DNA of 64,000 nucleotides from contig JAYWVB010000041.1 in assembly GCA_039881045.1 (NCBI GenBank), positions 124,001 to 188,000 of the forward strand, written 5' to 3'. This DNA comes from Chaetomium olivaceum (taxonomy: Eukaryota > Ascomycota > Sordariomycetes > Sordariales > Chaetomiaceae). This document shows positions 23,415 to 35,000 of this stretch, piece after piece. The position numbers were made by a program, and so were the translations under genes. The notes beneath the pieces are model-generated. The model saw only the letters and a list, made by a program, of their open reading frames with translations, ran no database searches and was not told where the DNA came from. The number at the start of each line of letters is the position of its first letter. Position 1 is the first letter of the stretch.

Positions 23415-25602
23415 CTAGAACGACGACGCATGCCTTCCCGCCTGCCTCGCCATCCGCTCCTCCGCCAACCCCTCCTCATCCTCCAACACCAACCTCTTCT
23501 CCCTCTCCTCCTCCGGCGGCGGGCCGTCCGGGTACAGGATACGCACGTGGCGCTCGACCAGTTTCTGCAGCACAATCCGGCGCGCATGCCACAGCTTGGC
23601 CGTCCGCCTATCCCCGGCCTCCGCCTCCACCAGCGCATTCATCATCCCCTCCTCACTGCCGTTGCCCGCCACCCGGTCGATCGCAGCGATCATCCGCCGC
23701 GCCGTCGCCATGATTTCTTGGAGGGCGCCGCGCTGCCGCTCCTGTTCCTCTTGTGGGGAGCGCGTCGCTTCGGACGGGTAGGAGAGTGAGCTGGTCAGGA
23801 TCCGGAAGGGCTCCCACATGCGGTCGAGCGCGGCGAGAATTTGCGTGCCGTGCGCGAGTTTGCCGGTGGTGGTGATGGTGATGCGTTCTGATGGTGATGG
23901 TGGTGCTGAGTCGTGGTGGAAGTGGCGGGTGTTGGCGCGCGCGACTTGTAGGAACAGGCGCATGGCCAGGGCGTCGGCGTAGCGCTGGTGAGTGGCCATG
24001 ACGTCGAAGATGCGGCAGGCGTTCTTGAAGGCTTGAGGGTTGAGGTTGTCGCTGATGCAGGCCGAGAAGCCGCGCCGGAAGGTGAGCGGCGTGAGGAGCG
24101 CGGGCGGCATCCCCTCGATGACGGAGGCAACCTGCGCGCTCGCGTGACCCGCCGCGAGGGCCCGAAGGTACCAGGCGTGGTTTGAGTCGTCGGGTTTTAC
24201 CTTGCAGATCTTGGTCAGGTAGTTCCAGTACTTGGTTGCGCTGGATGTTTTGCGCGTGTTGGCGAGGACGGTGAGGACAAGGGATAGTGTCTTGTTGCCG
24301 GGCTGGGCGTACAGGGGGGTTTTGTTCGCCCTCGATTCGGCGAATACCCTTCGGTCCTTCGGTGACATGTTGTTGGTGTCTGGGGTTTGGCTTCCCGGCA
24401 CGGTCCGGTTGGCTGAGACGGCGGATTCGGCGGGCGGCGCGTCGGGGAGCTTGACGTTGGGTTTATCAAACCTCGGAATCTTCATGGTCTGTTCGAGCAG
24501 GTCCAAGACGCTATCGTTGTCTTTGTAATCACCCATAGCGAGTAATCTGCCCATGGCAAACACCAAATGTTCGTCAATGATCATCTTGGCGCTCTTCCAG
24601 TTCGCAAGCACGTCCGTCCAGATAGCCCTCGCTCTCAAGAGGTTCTTTTGAATCTCCCGCTTTATCTCGGTATCAATCAGTCCGATGTTGGACTTGTCTG
24701 CGTGGCCCGAGTCGTATCGGAGGGCGTTCAGGACGATGGTGTAGGTATGGGCATCCGGGGAGCGTATGCTCGTATTGGAAGTTACCAGGATGGTAAACAA
24801 GCTCTCGAGGTCGCCCGCACGAGCGCAAACCTCGAGGACAGCGTTCATGTGGATGGTGTTAGGTTTGAGCGGCCCGGCCTTAATCATGAAGTTGTAGATC
24901 CTGGTGGCCTCGGCTACTGCCAGCTTGGGATGCACAGACTGCGCGCAGCCGCGGAAGATGATGGTGTATGTCTTTGCGTTGGGGATCTGAGCTCGCTTCT
25001 TCATCTGAGGGGGGAAGGGGGTGTTAGCACACAGTATATCTCGAGCGAGCGAGCAATTGAATGCGCACCTCGTTGTATAGCTTCACGGCAGCATGAAGGC
25101 GATGGTTCTTCATTTGGTAGTCGATCAGATGGTTCCAGCTGACCTCGACCTTGTTATTGCGGCTGGCCATCCGCGCCATCATGAGTGCCTCGTCGAAACG
25201 GTTCCTCTCAAGCATTCCGGCGACACTCTGGGCAATGTGGTAGGGGTCCGGAGTGAGGCTAAGGTGTCTCTTGATGTTCGACTCCAGCTTTTTCTCATAC
25301 AGCTTCCTCCCATGGTCGCCACCTCTTGTATCATAGTCTTCGTACTCCAAGTCTTCCTTATCGTCACCAGGTGGCCTTTCACGCGAGGCCCCATTTCCCT
25401 TGGAGGGGTAACGCTCGCCCCCGGGTTGGCGAGAGCTTTCAAGGGTGCTGCGCAAATCGGACCTGATCCCTCTCCCTGTGTACGACCTCCGGCCTGGTAT
25501 TGAGCTTGCGGCTCTTTTCTGCAGAGGACCAAGCAGTCGGGCTCCTATGGGACCAGCAGTGGTCCCTGTGAGGCTTCGGAGACAACCCCGGCAGACGAAC
25601 AT
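23415..25602 (-). CDS. Mitochondrial-type pentatricopeptide repeat (PPR) protein
   Basis: Exons 25602-25069 and 25004-23415, intron 64 bp, 707 residues, no frame break. PPR proteins bind mitochondrial RNA helix by helix and act in RNA processing, translation or ribosome assembly. The N-terminus (MFVCRGCLRSLTG, then Arg/Ser-rich and low in acid) looks like a mitochondrial import signal. PPR-like helix pairs are clear around residues 130-180 (NHLIDYQMKNHRLHAAVKLYNEV) and 185-280 (KTYTIIFRGCAQ, IHMNAVLEVCARAGD, HTYTIVLNALR) and weaker further on. A disordered Pro/Ser insertion separates these from a second helical region. I cannot say which fungal PPR family it belongs to; candidates include a translation activator or a small-subunit assembly factor. 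It is head to head with POL1. Confidence 0.85.
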
Positions 25603-26192
25603 GGTGGCGTGGGGTGCCCTTCGGGGCGGCTTCCCAGGTTGAAGGGCGGTCTCTATAGGGTTGGTTGTCGCGGAGAACCTACAGAGGCGGTATAATGTCC
25701 TTCAATGTATGGCACAATTGGCACAATTATAAAGCGCGGGGCATAGGATTGGCAACGGTGATGCTCAAGTTTAAAATCCAACCTTAAACATTTGCGCTGC
25801 GCTCTTTCGATATCTTGGCACCCTAACTTTTTTATCCTTTGCCTGCCGGATGGAAACTTGAACAATGAAGTGGGGGCTTGGCGGCCAGGGTCCAGCAACC
25901 GAGAAGGTTACAGGGGTACGCGTCGCTACACTATACGCGAGAGACACGAAAAGCGCGTCCACTGTAAACTCGCAATTAACGAATGAGACCCGCCCCTTGC
26001 TCCCACGCAACGCACAACACACCCACCCACAACCCCCCCTAGAGTGTTGTTTCCCACGTCTCCGAAGACAACCAAAGCCCTCCAAGAGACTGCTCAGCGT
26101 CATGCTAATGCCAATATCACCGTCCTGAAACCCCAATTATACCGTCATCAAGTCATCGAAGAAACCGAATTACACGAAAGAGACGAAGCAAA
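25603..26192. promoter_or_regulatory. Bidirectional promoter region of PPR gene and POL1
   Basis: 590 bp between the two start codons. It contains an MCB-like cluster at 25918-25958. No open frame of interest. Confidence 0.6.
25918..25958 (+). promoter_or_regulatory. MCB-like cluster upstream of POL1
   Basis: A perfect ACGCGT (25918-25923), then TACGCGA (about 25934-25940) and GCGCGT (about 25953-25958), 235-275 bp before the POL1 start. ACGCGT is the MluI cell-cycle box bound by MBF (Mbp1/Swi6), which drives G1/S expression of DNA-replication genes including POL1 in budding yeast. The link here is inferred from motif and position. Confidence 0.5.
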
Positions 26193-29100
26193 ATGTCCAA
26201 AGCCAGCAAGCGTAACAAATTCGCCGAACTGCGCGCCCTGCGCCAGTCTGGAAAGAAGAACTTCGACACATATGAGGTTGAAGATGCCGCAGACCTGTAC
26301 GAAGAAGTCGACGAGAACCAATACAAGAAGATTGTTCGAGACCGCCTTAACGAAGACGACTTCGTTGTAGATGACAACGGCGAGGGGTATGCCGATGACG
26401 GCCGTGAGGAATGGGACCGCGTGCAAACGTACGACTCTGAAAGTGATGGCGCCCTGCCAATTCGAGGCGGAAAGGACCGCAAGTGTAGGGACACCCTGAC
26501 CTTCCATGGGCACAACGTGTAGCGTAGTCCGCTAACGCTCTCACTTCCATACAGCCAAGAAACAGCGGGATGAAGAGCAGTCAAAACGAGACGCCAATGA
26601 CCGGAATATCTCCGAGTACTTTACAAAGGGGGCTTCCAAGCCACAGGCTAAGCCAAAGGTGGGTTTTGATCCTAGTCGGCCCCGGCGTTCTTGACTGACA
26701 CCTTGCTAGGTCATCAAGACAGAAGATGACGAGAAGTTCCTGGAGGATCTCCTCGGCGAAGTCGATGCGAACGTTCCCGTACCCGCTCCGAGGGCAACCA
26801 AGAAGAGAGACAGGTCGGCTGAGAGGAGGAGAACTCGCGCCCTCTCTCCAGCACGAGAAGCGCGACACCCAGCCACCAAGAGGACCAAAATGCTCGACGG
26901 CAGTGCATCCTCCCCTGTGGTCCACGATGTTGCCATGATGGAAGACGATTTTGTACCACCCGCAGAAGAAGATGAACTCCCTGCGCCCCTCGACGTGGAA
27001 ATGAGCGACCCTGCACCCTCTTCGCCTGCAGCAAAGGTTGCTGAGCGGCGGACACAGCCACAACCCAAGCCGGACAACACCGATTACGACGAGTTTGACG
27101 ACGATGACGACGACATGATGGAAGTGGGCCGTACAGGTGCCGTTGCTGCAGCAAGCGTCAATTTGTCCGCCTCGCGGCAGATCAAGAAGATCATCAAGCC
27201 CGATCCGACGCCGGTGAGCTCGTCACCCGCCAAGGGACCGGAACCAGCCGTTGACGCCTCGTCGTGGAATGGTATCAACGACAAGCTCAACGTCGTAAGC
27301 AGCTCGCAACCAGAGGCTAGGAGTATGGGAAAGATGGACTACAACGACGCCATCGAGCCGGACGGCAGTCTGAATATGTTCTGGACCGATTACACCGAGG
27401 TGCATGGCAGCTTGTGTCTCTTTGGTAAGGTTCTGAACAAGAAGACCGGTCGCCATGTCAGTTGTTTCGTGAAAGTCGACAACATCCTCAGGAAGCTCTA
27501 CTTTCTGCCCCGCAAGCATCGTGTGCAGCGCGGTGTCGAAACTACGGAGCAGGTTGAGATGATGGATGTCTACAGCGAAGTTGACACCATCATGACCAAG
27601 ATGAATGTCAACATGCACAAGATCAAAGCTTGCACCCGGAAATATGCCTTCGAGCTCCCCGACATCCCCAAAAAGGCTCAGTATATGAAGCTCCTCTACC
27701 CCTACACCAAGCCTGCCATTGAGCTCGGCACCAAGGGCGAGACTTTCTCGCATGTTTTCGGCACCAACACCTCCCTATTCGAACAATTCGTGCTCTGGAA
27801 GGATGTCATGGGTCCGTGCTGGTTGCGGATCAAAGATGCCAACTTTAGTGCACTGAAGAATGCCTCGCACTGCCGACTCGAAGTCCTTGTCGATAATCCG
27901 GAGATGCTGGCGGTGGTGAATGAGAATGAAGGCATGGATGCGCCTCCGCTGACCATGATGAGCATCGCCCTGCGCACCATGTTTAACGCGAAAGCCAACA
28001 AGCAGGAGATCTTGGCCATCAGCGCTAGGATTTACGAGGATGTCTCGCTCAGCGACACAACTCCGGCCGATAAGCTGCCATGTCGGACGTTCACCCTCGT
28101 CCGGCCACAAACAAACGCCTTCCCTCTCGGCTTTGAGAAACTGGCAAAGGAGAGGAAGAGAGGGTTGATCAAGCTTATGAAGCAGGAGTCGGACATCCTA
28201 TCGTTTTTCTTAGCCCAGGTTGATCTTGTTGACCCGGACGTCATTCTCGGCCACCAGCTTGAGGGTGTAGACTACAGCATTCTGCTGAACCGCCTCTACG
28301 AGAAAAAGACGCACCAATGGTCTCGCCTGGGTAGGTTGAGGCGGTCCGCATGGCCATCCTCCATTGGCAAAGTTGGCGGCAACGTTTTTGCGGAGCGCCA
28401 AGTGATGGCCGGCCGCCTTCTGTGCGATCTCGCCAACGAGGCCGGCAAATCCGTCATGTATCAGTGCCAGTCGTGGAGTTTGACGGAGATGTGCAGCCTC
28501 TACCTTGGAGGAGATAACCATCGGCGGGAAGTCGACAATGAGGCGGCTCTCAAGACTTGGGCCGTTTCCAAGGAGGGCCTGATGGACTACTTGTCGCACG
28601 CCGAGGCCGACACGTACTTCATCTCCGCCCTAGCCGTCAGGACTCAGATCCTTCCTCTCACCAAAGTCCTCACCAACCTGGCAGGTAACTCGTGGGCGCG
28701 GACCCTTACAGGTACTCGTGCCGAGCGAAACGAGTACATTCTTCTCCACGCCTTCCATAAAAAGTCCTATATCTGCCCAGACAAACAGCCTTTCAAGGGG
28801 CGAGGGCGCGCCGATGAAGAGGGCGAAGAGGATGGTGGCGAGACCAAGAAGAAGGACAAGTACAAGGGCGGTCTCGTCTTCGAACCTGAAAAGGGGCTCT
28901 ATGACAAGTTTGTGCTCGTCATGGACTTCAACTCCCTTTATCCCTCCATCATCCAAGAGTACAACATCTGCTTCACCACCGTTGATCGGTCATTGGGGGT
29001 AAGTACCTTGTTATCCGTTACATGAACACCCTTACTAATCAAGGACCAGTCGGATGATGAAGATGGAGTGCCTCCAGTCCCGGAGGACAAGGTACCAGGA

Positions 29101-30798
29101 GTCCTCCCGCAGCTCATTTCTGAGTTGGTCGAGCGTCGTAAATCAGTCAAGAGTCTCATGAAGGCCAAGTCTACCACCCCAGAGCAGCTTGCAACTTACG
29201 ACATCAAGCAACTGGCCCTGAAGTTGACGGCTAACTCCATGTACGGCTGTTTGGGATATACCAAGTCTCGGTTCTATGCCAGACCTCTTGCCGTGCTCAC
29301 CACCTACAAAGGCCGTGAGATTCTCCGCAGCACCAAAGATTTGGCTGAGGGCATGTCGCTACAGGTCATCTATGGTGACACGGACTCCGTCATGATCAAC
29401 GCGAATGTGGACAATGTAGAAGACGCATTTAATGTTGGCCGGGAGTTCAAGATTCAGGTCAACAAACGGTACAAGCGGCTCGAGATCGACATCGACAATG
29501 TTTTCCGCCGTATCCTCCTCCAGGCCAAGAAGAAGTACGCTGCCATCAACCTTGTCGATGTCGGCGGCAAGTTCATTGAGAAGATGGAGGTCAAGGGTCT
29601 CGACATGAAGCGCCGCGAATATTGCCCCCTATCCAGGGAAATTTCGAAGCACATCCTCGACGAGATCCTTTCGGGTAATGACATCGAACTATCCATCCAG
29701 CGCATCCACGAACATTTGCGTGACATCTCGAGCAAGATGCGCGAACAGGCCATCCCGCCATCTAAGTACATCATCTTGACGCAGCTCGGCAAGTCTCCCA
29801 AGGAGTACCCCAACGCAGACAGCATGCCCCAGGTCCAAGTCGCCCTCCGCGAGCTTGCACGCGGCAAGACGATGCGCAAAGGCGACGTCGTCTCATACAT
29901 CATCACAGGCGACAGCAAGACCACGTCAGAGCCCGCCCCAAAGCGTGCCTACACCCCACAAGACGTGCTCAAGGCCGATTCCGGCCTGACCCCCGACGTG
30001 GAGTGGTACCTAGGCAAGCAGATCTTCCCACCCGTCGAGCGTCTCTGCGCGAACATCGTCGGCACCTCAACCGCCCAGCTAGCCGACAACCTCGGCCTCG
30101 ACGTGCGGCGCTACGCCAACAACAACACCAGCCACTCTGTAAACAACAACGCGGACGTCGAGATCCACCCGCTCGAGTCCCAAATTCCCGACGCGACCCG
30201 CTTCCAAGACTGCGCGCGTCTCTCGCTACGCTGCCGTGCTTGCAAGACAACCGCCCCCTTCGAAGGCCTGCTAAACTCCACCGACCGCATCACGCCCTTG
30301 GGCGTGTCCTGCCCCACCTGCAACACCATCCTCCCCACGCTCTCCATCGTCGCCCAAGTCGAGGCCGCCGCGCGCGCCCAGACGGCCCGCTACTACGAAG
30401 GGTGGCTGGTGTGCGACGACTCGAGCTGCGGCAGCCGCACGCGCCAGATCAGCGTGTCCGGGGGTCGTTGCCTGGGCCCGCGCGGGCTGGGCCGCGACTG
30501 CCAGGGCCGTATGCGCTACGAGATGGGCGAGAAGGCCGTGTATAACCAGTTGTTGTATTTTGCCTCGCTGTGGGATGTGGAGCGGGCGAAGAAGAAGGCT
30601 TCTTCTGCTGCTGCTGGTGAGGGTGGGGAAGGGGTCCCCCCTGGGGAGAAGCGGGATAAGGTGCTTGCGCTGGCGGAGCATAATAAGACGAGGTTTGGGA
30701 CGGTGAAGGGGGTGGTGGATAAGTATCTGGAGAAGTGTGGCCGGCAGTGGGTGGCCATGGATACCCTGTTTTCGAAGCTGGGCTTTACGGCTGCTTAG
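26193..30798 (+). CDS. POL1: DNA polymerase alpha catalytic subunit
   Basis: Extends RNA primers made by primase to start Okazaki fragments and leading strands. Exons 26193-26484, 26555-26658, 26710-28998 and 29050-30798 give 1477 residues, the normal length, with no frame break. Head segment SKRNKFAELRALR; acidic/basic linker; inactivated exonuclease-like region; B-family polymerase motifs DFNSLYPSIIQ (Asp871), KLTANSMYG (Asn957) and YGDTDS (Asp1005 and Asp1007). The C-terminus has two Cys clusters, CRACK...CPTC and CDDSSC...C, which in the family bind the B subunit and metal. A duplicated acidic Asp-rich stretch lies at about residues 240-260. Donor GTAGGG of intron 1 is non-optimal but is the one that keeps the frame (RKSKKQRDEEQ). 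Confidence 0.97.
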
Positions 30799-32010
30799 TT
30801 GGATCTGTTGTCAGGGTTGGATTGGATTGTATGGACACTGGAGGATGCTTCCTGAATGGTTTTGTTCTTGTTTTACTTCCTTGTTGGCATAAGAGGGGTT
30901 GGCGTCGGGTTGGTTTTAATGGGTGGTAGTCACGTCACGTCTCTCTTAACTTGTTACAACACAAATGAACATAATGTCTCTCGAGTGTGGTCTCAACATG
31001 GCAACGAACGAACTCGTCAAGTCAAAGCAACACAATCTGAGTTGAGTCCTAAACGCCCTAATATAGATGCCAATGACACGAAGAGAGTCAACTCAACGAT
31101 CATGTACACACAGAGGCCTGTCTATAGCCTCAAGGCACCGCGCTAGGCCTCTAGATTAACTGTCAACGACAGACAGGTAATGCGCCCTTATTTTCATGTC
31201 TCGTCCCTCCCCAGGACTCATATACCCACCCCCCACCTAGACCATCGCCCTCATGCCCTAGCCGCCTCAAACCCGTTCCACCTCTTCGTCATATCGCTTC
31301 CGCTTGCCAGGCTTGCGAGAGATTGATAAACAGAACGCCAGAAGAAAAAAGAAAGAAAAAACACCCGAATAAAAGCCTCCAATACCAGCAAGGGAGACAG
31401 CCATTACAAAGACCGCCGCATGTGTGAACATCGTCGTGGATTGGAGTAGCAACCGAGTCGATGATCGTATGAGGAGATATCGCTGATGTTGCCGTCGGGA
31501 ATCGTTGTCCCAGAAAAAGCAAAAGCCCACAGCCCATAACAACTCAGAATGTGACGTAAACAATGCGGAGGCCATAACGCATGAATCCATTATAGAGAGA
31601 TAGGCAAGTTCCTCCACCTTCCCAGTCCCAGCCGGCCACCCGTGCCCCCCATGAGCAGCACCAGTGACCAAGCACCAAGCAGCAAGCGGGGTGCATAAAC
31701 TTTTGAAAGTGTACAAACAACACGAAGAGGGCAGAAGCGAAGAGGTCGATTGATTCCCCGTCCCAAACTCCAGAATAATAAAAAGAACAATGACAAACAG
31801 ATATCACCCCTGCCCTGGCCGTCTCTCCGATGGGTAACGTCTATCGAGATAAGGGAGGTATCATGAGGGGCGGCCCAACTTTTAGGAGAGAGAGAAGAAA
31901 AGCAATTTTGGTGAACCAACCCGCCGCAAATGCAAATGACAAAACCCGCCCGGTCTATGCATGAGTTCATGAATGCAAGACTCCTTGTAGTGATGAAAAA
32001 ACACCCCCGT
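30799..32010. other. Convergent intergenic region
   Basis: 1.2 kb between the convergent POL1 and eIF4G genes. No gene supported; it presumably holds both terminators and long 3' untranslated regions. Open frames here lack recognisable features. Confidence 0.6.
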
Positions 32011-35000
32011 CTACTCCTTTTTGCCGTTACCCGCCGCAACCGTGTCGAGAGTCGCCTTTGGCAGAGCTGGCGACGCATGGGCTGACGGAGGAGAGCCGGG
32101 GTGGTCACCAGTATCAGCGAGAAGTCTATTATTATATGTGGTTAGCAACTCTGTCTTGGGATTCGGGTAGAGGTTGGATGATACATACCCAAATGCATTT
32201 GTGTGGGCGACCGAGTCACGGTCACGAACGGGCGGCGTCCCGGTGCGCGAGGAAGCGCCGGAGTCCTCACCGGCGCGACCAAAAGCGCCACCAGGGCCAC
32301 CCAGGCGAGTGCGACCGCTGTTGCTCCGCGAGTTGAACATGGACGTGGGTCCAAACGACGGGTTCTGGCTCGAGGTACGGCTCGAAGATCCCTTGAGGCG
32401 CCTGAGATCATCCATGCCGACTTGGTTGGGAACCGAGTTGTTGTACGAGAAGTTCCTCGACTCGCCCCGACCACCCATCGGCCGACCACCGCCGCCACCA
32501 CCAGGGGGGCCACGCTGGTGGCTGCGAGCGCTCTCGGCCGCCTTTTGTGCCGCTGCTGCTTCAGCCTGTTGATGACAAGTTAGTTTCAATGTAAATTGCG
32601 AATTGTTTTGCAATGGACGTACCTCAGCTCTGACTTCCTCAAGAGTCTTGGGACCCTTGTTCGCTTCCTTGGAGACCCAGCCAGACTTGCGCAAGTCAAT
32701 AATGTCCATGAGCATGAACATGAGACGGCTTGGCAGGCCCTCAAGGTGGACGATGTTGTCGATCCGGGCGAAGTATGCGCTCATGAATGAACGACCCTTC
32801 TCTGTGCTGTCTAAGTTTCCACCGATGGTCTTGAGGAGTTTTGTGAGGGATTCAATCTCAGCCTCATCAGGAACACCGGTGAACTCGAGCAACTTGCGCA
32901 CACACTCGTGCATGATGCGCTCCGTGAGCATACCAAGCTTGTAAAGCTCGCCGATAAACTGGACGAGACCTAGACCACGGCGCTTGGCGGCAGCGGCAAT
33001 GTAGTATTCGTCCGACAGCAAGGCCGCCTCGGTCGCTTTCTTATCTTCGCCCTCCTTAGGTTGCGGAAGGTCAATCTTCCAGCCACGCTCGAATTCCTCC
33101 TGGCACCTGTTGAGGAGGTACTTGCGGAACAGAGCACCACCACTGACAACATTTCCGGCCTTGTCCAGGATGCTTTCGTCACGAATATCGGCGCTCATGT
33201 TCTCAAGCATGCACTTGCAGAACTTGGCATACATGGATGCCCAGTGAGCCTCGTCAGTCGCCTTCTCGAATGTAAGCTGGATAACTTGGCGCAGGGTACG
33301 GCCATCGGGCTCGTTCTTTGATTGGGCGGCGATGGTAAGGATCTGGTCGGAAATCTTCTGGAAGTTCTCCGGAGTCATCTTGTTGAGAGCAGCCTTAACC
33401 TTACGCTGCACCATTCCAGGGTCGAGGTGACCACCCGGAGCAACCGCGGTGGGCGCTTGGGCGGCCTTGTTACCGACGCTAGAAGGCTTCCAGCCTGTCG
33501 CCGAGACGGTGATGGGCTTGAGCTCTTGGCCGTGGGTGAGGGGCATGGTCTTAGCAGCCTGCGCCTCAGCCTTGGCGCCGCCAAAGTCCCTCTTGCTCCC
33601 ACCGCCACCACCCCGCCTGCTTCCGGTACGGGGGGAGGGCAGGCCGATCGCATTAGACGACGGCGTCCGGCTCATTTGGCCGCCAGGGAAGGCACCGCCG
33701 CGGTTGAAACCGCCCATCGAGCCCATGGCGGGCCTGGTGGTGTTGCCTTGGGACATGGCAAAGCGTTGCTCCGAGGTGGTACCAGGGGGCAATGTCTTGG
33801 CCGCCCCAAATTGGCCCATGGCGCCTCCAGAGGGGAAGGCAGAAGAGGCACCGGCCCGCGAGTTCTGTCTGCCGGAGCCGGCGCCTGGGGTACGAGCCGA
33901 AGCAGACCGGGAACCGTCCGAGTCTCCGATGAGAACCTTGATCTGCCGGTGGAACTCCTCCGAGGGTTGCTCGGTGAAGACTTGCTGAAACTGGAGCAAG
34001 AACTGAGCGTCGTACTTGAAAATCTTGCCCTTCTTCTGAACCGCCGCATTGAGGGCAGGGTTGGGCGACGCGATGCCAGCAGGATAGATGCTGTGGTCCA
34101 CGCTCTGCAAGAAACGAGCAGAACGGAGAGACTGTAGCGCTGCACTCGGCTGCGGAGCCTCGACCGGCGTTGTCTTAAGAGGCGCCAGGTTGAGAGCGGC
34201 AGGCTTGCTTCTAGCCTTGTCCGCAGCTCCGAGCTTGGTGCTCGCATCGGTGGTAGCCTTCTCGTTGTCCGCTAGTTTCAGCGCACTCATGGGCTTCGAT
34301 AGAAGGTCGCTGACAGAAGTCGCCTTCTCACCCTTGGCATCGGCTTCCTTGCGGCGACGCTCACGTTCCTCCTCGAGTCTCTCCATCTCCGCCTCTTGCT
34401 CCCTGAGCTTCTTGTCGTTATCGGCAGAGTTGAGCTTGGCGGCATCTGCACGCCTCTTCTCCTCTTCCTTTTCGGCCCTCTTTCTGGCCGAGATCTCCTC
34501 CTGTTCCTTCTCACGGCGAGCATCCTCCTCTTCCATCTCACGAATCATACGCTCCATTTCCTCATCTTCCGTTTCGGCAACGGCTGGCTTCTCCTCCACC
34601 TTTGGCTCAGAGACCTTGGCGGCTTCGGCGGCAGCAGCTTCGGCCTCCGCTTTAGCCTTGGCATCAGCCTCGGCCTTCTCTTTCGCCTTGGCCTCTTCAG
34701 CCTTGGCCTCCTCAGCTGCCTTCTTCTCGGCCTCGAGGCGAGCTTCCTCCTTGGCCCTCTCTTCGGCAGCTGCCTTCTCAGCCGCTGCCTTTTCTTGAGC
34801 GGCCGCCTCCTCAGCTGCCTTGTCGGCTGCGGCCTTCTCTTCCGCGGCCTTGGCAGCCTCCGCCTCCTCCTTGGCCTTCGTTTCGGATGGGGTGTCGGCT
34901 TGCTTCCTGACAAGGTTCATGAACTCGTTGCGAACCTGTTCAGCAGTCTTTCCGGTAGAAGCACTGTCGGTTCGGCCGTGAGAAGGCGTCGAAGGCTTAG

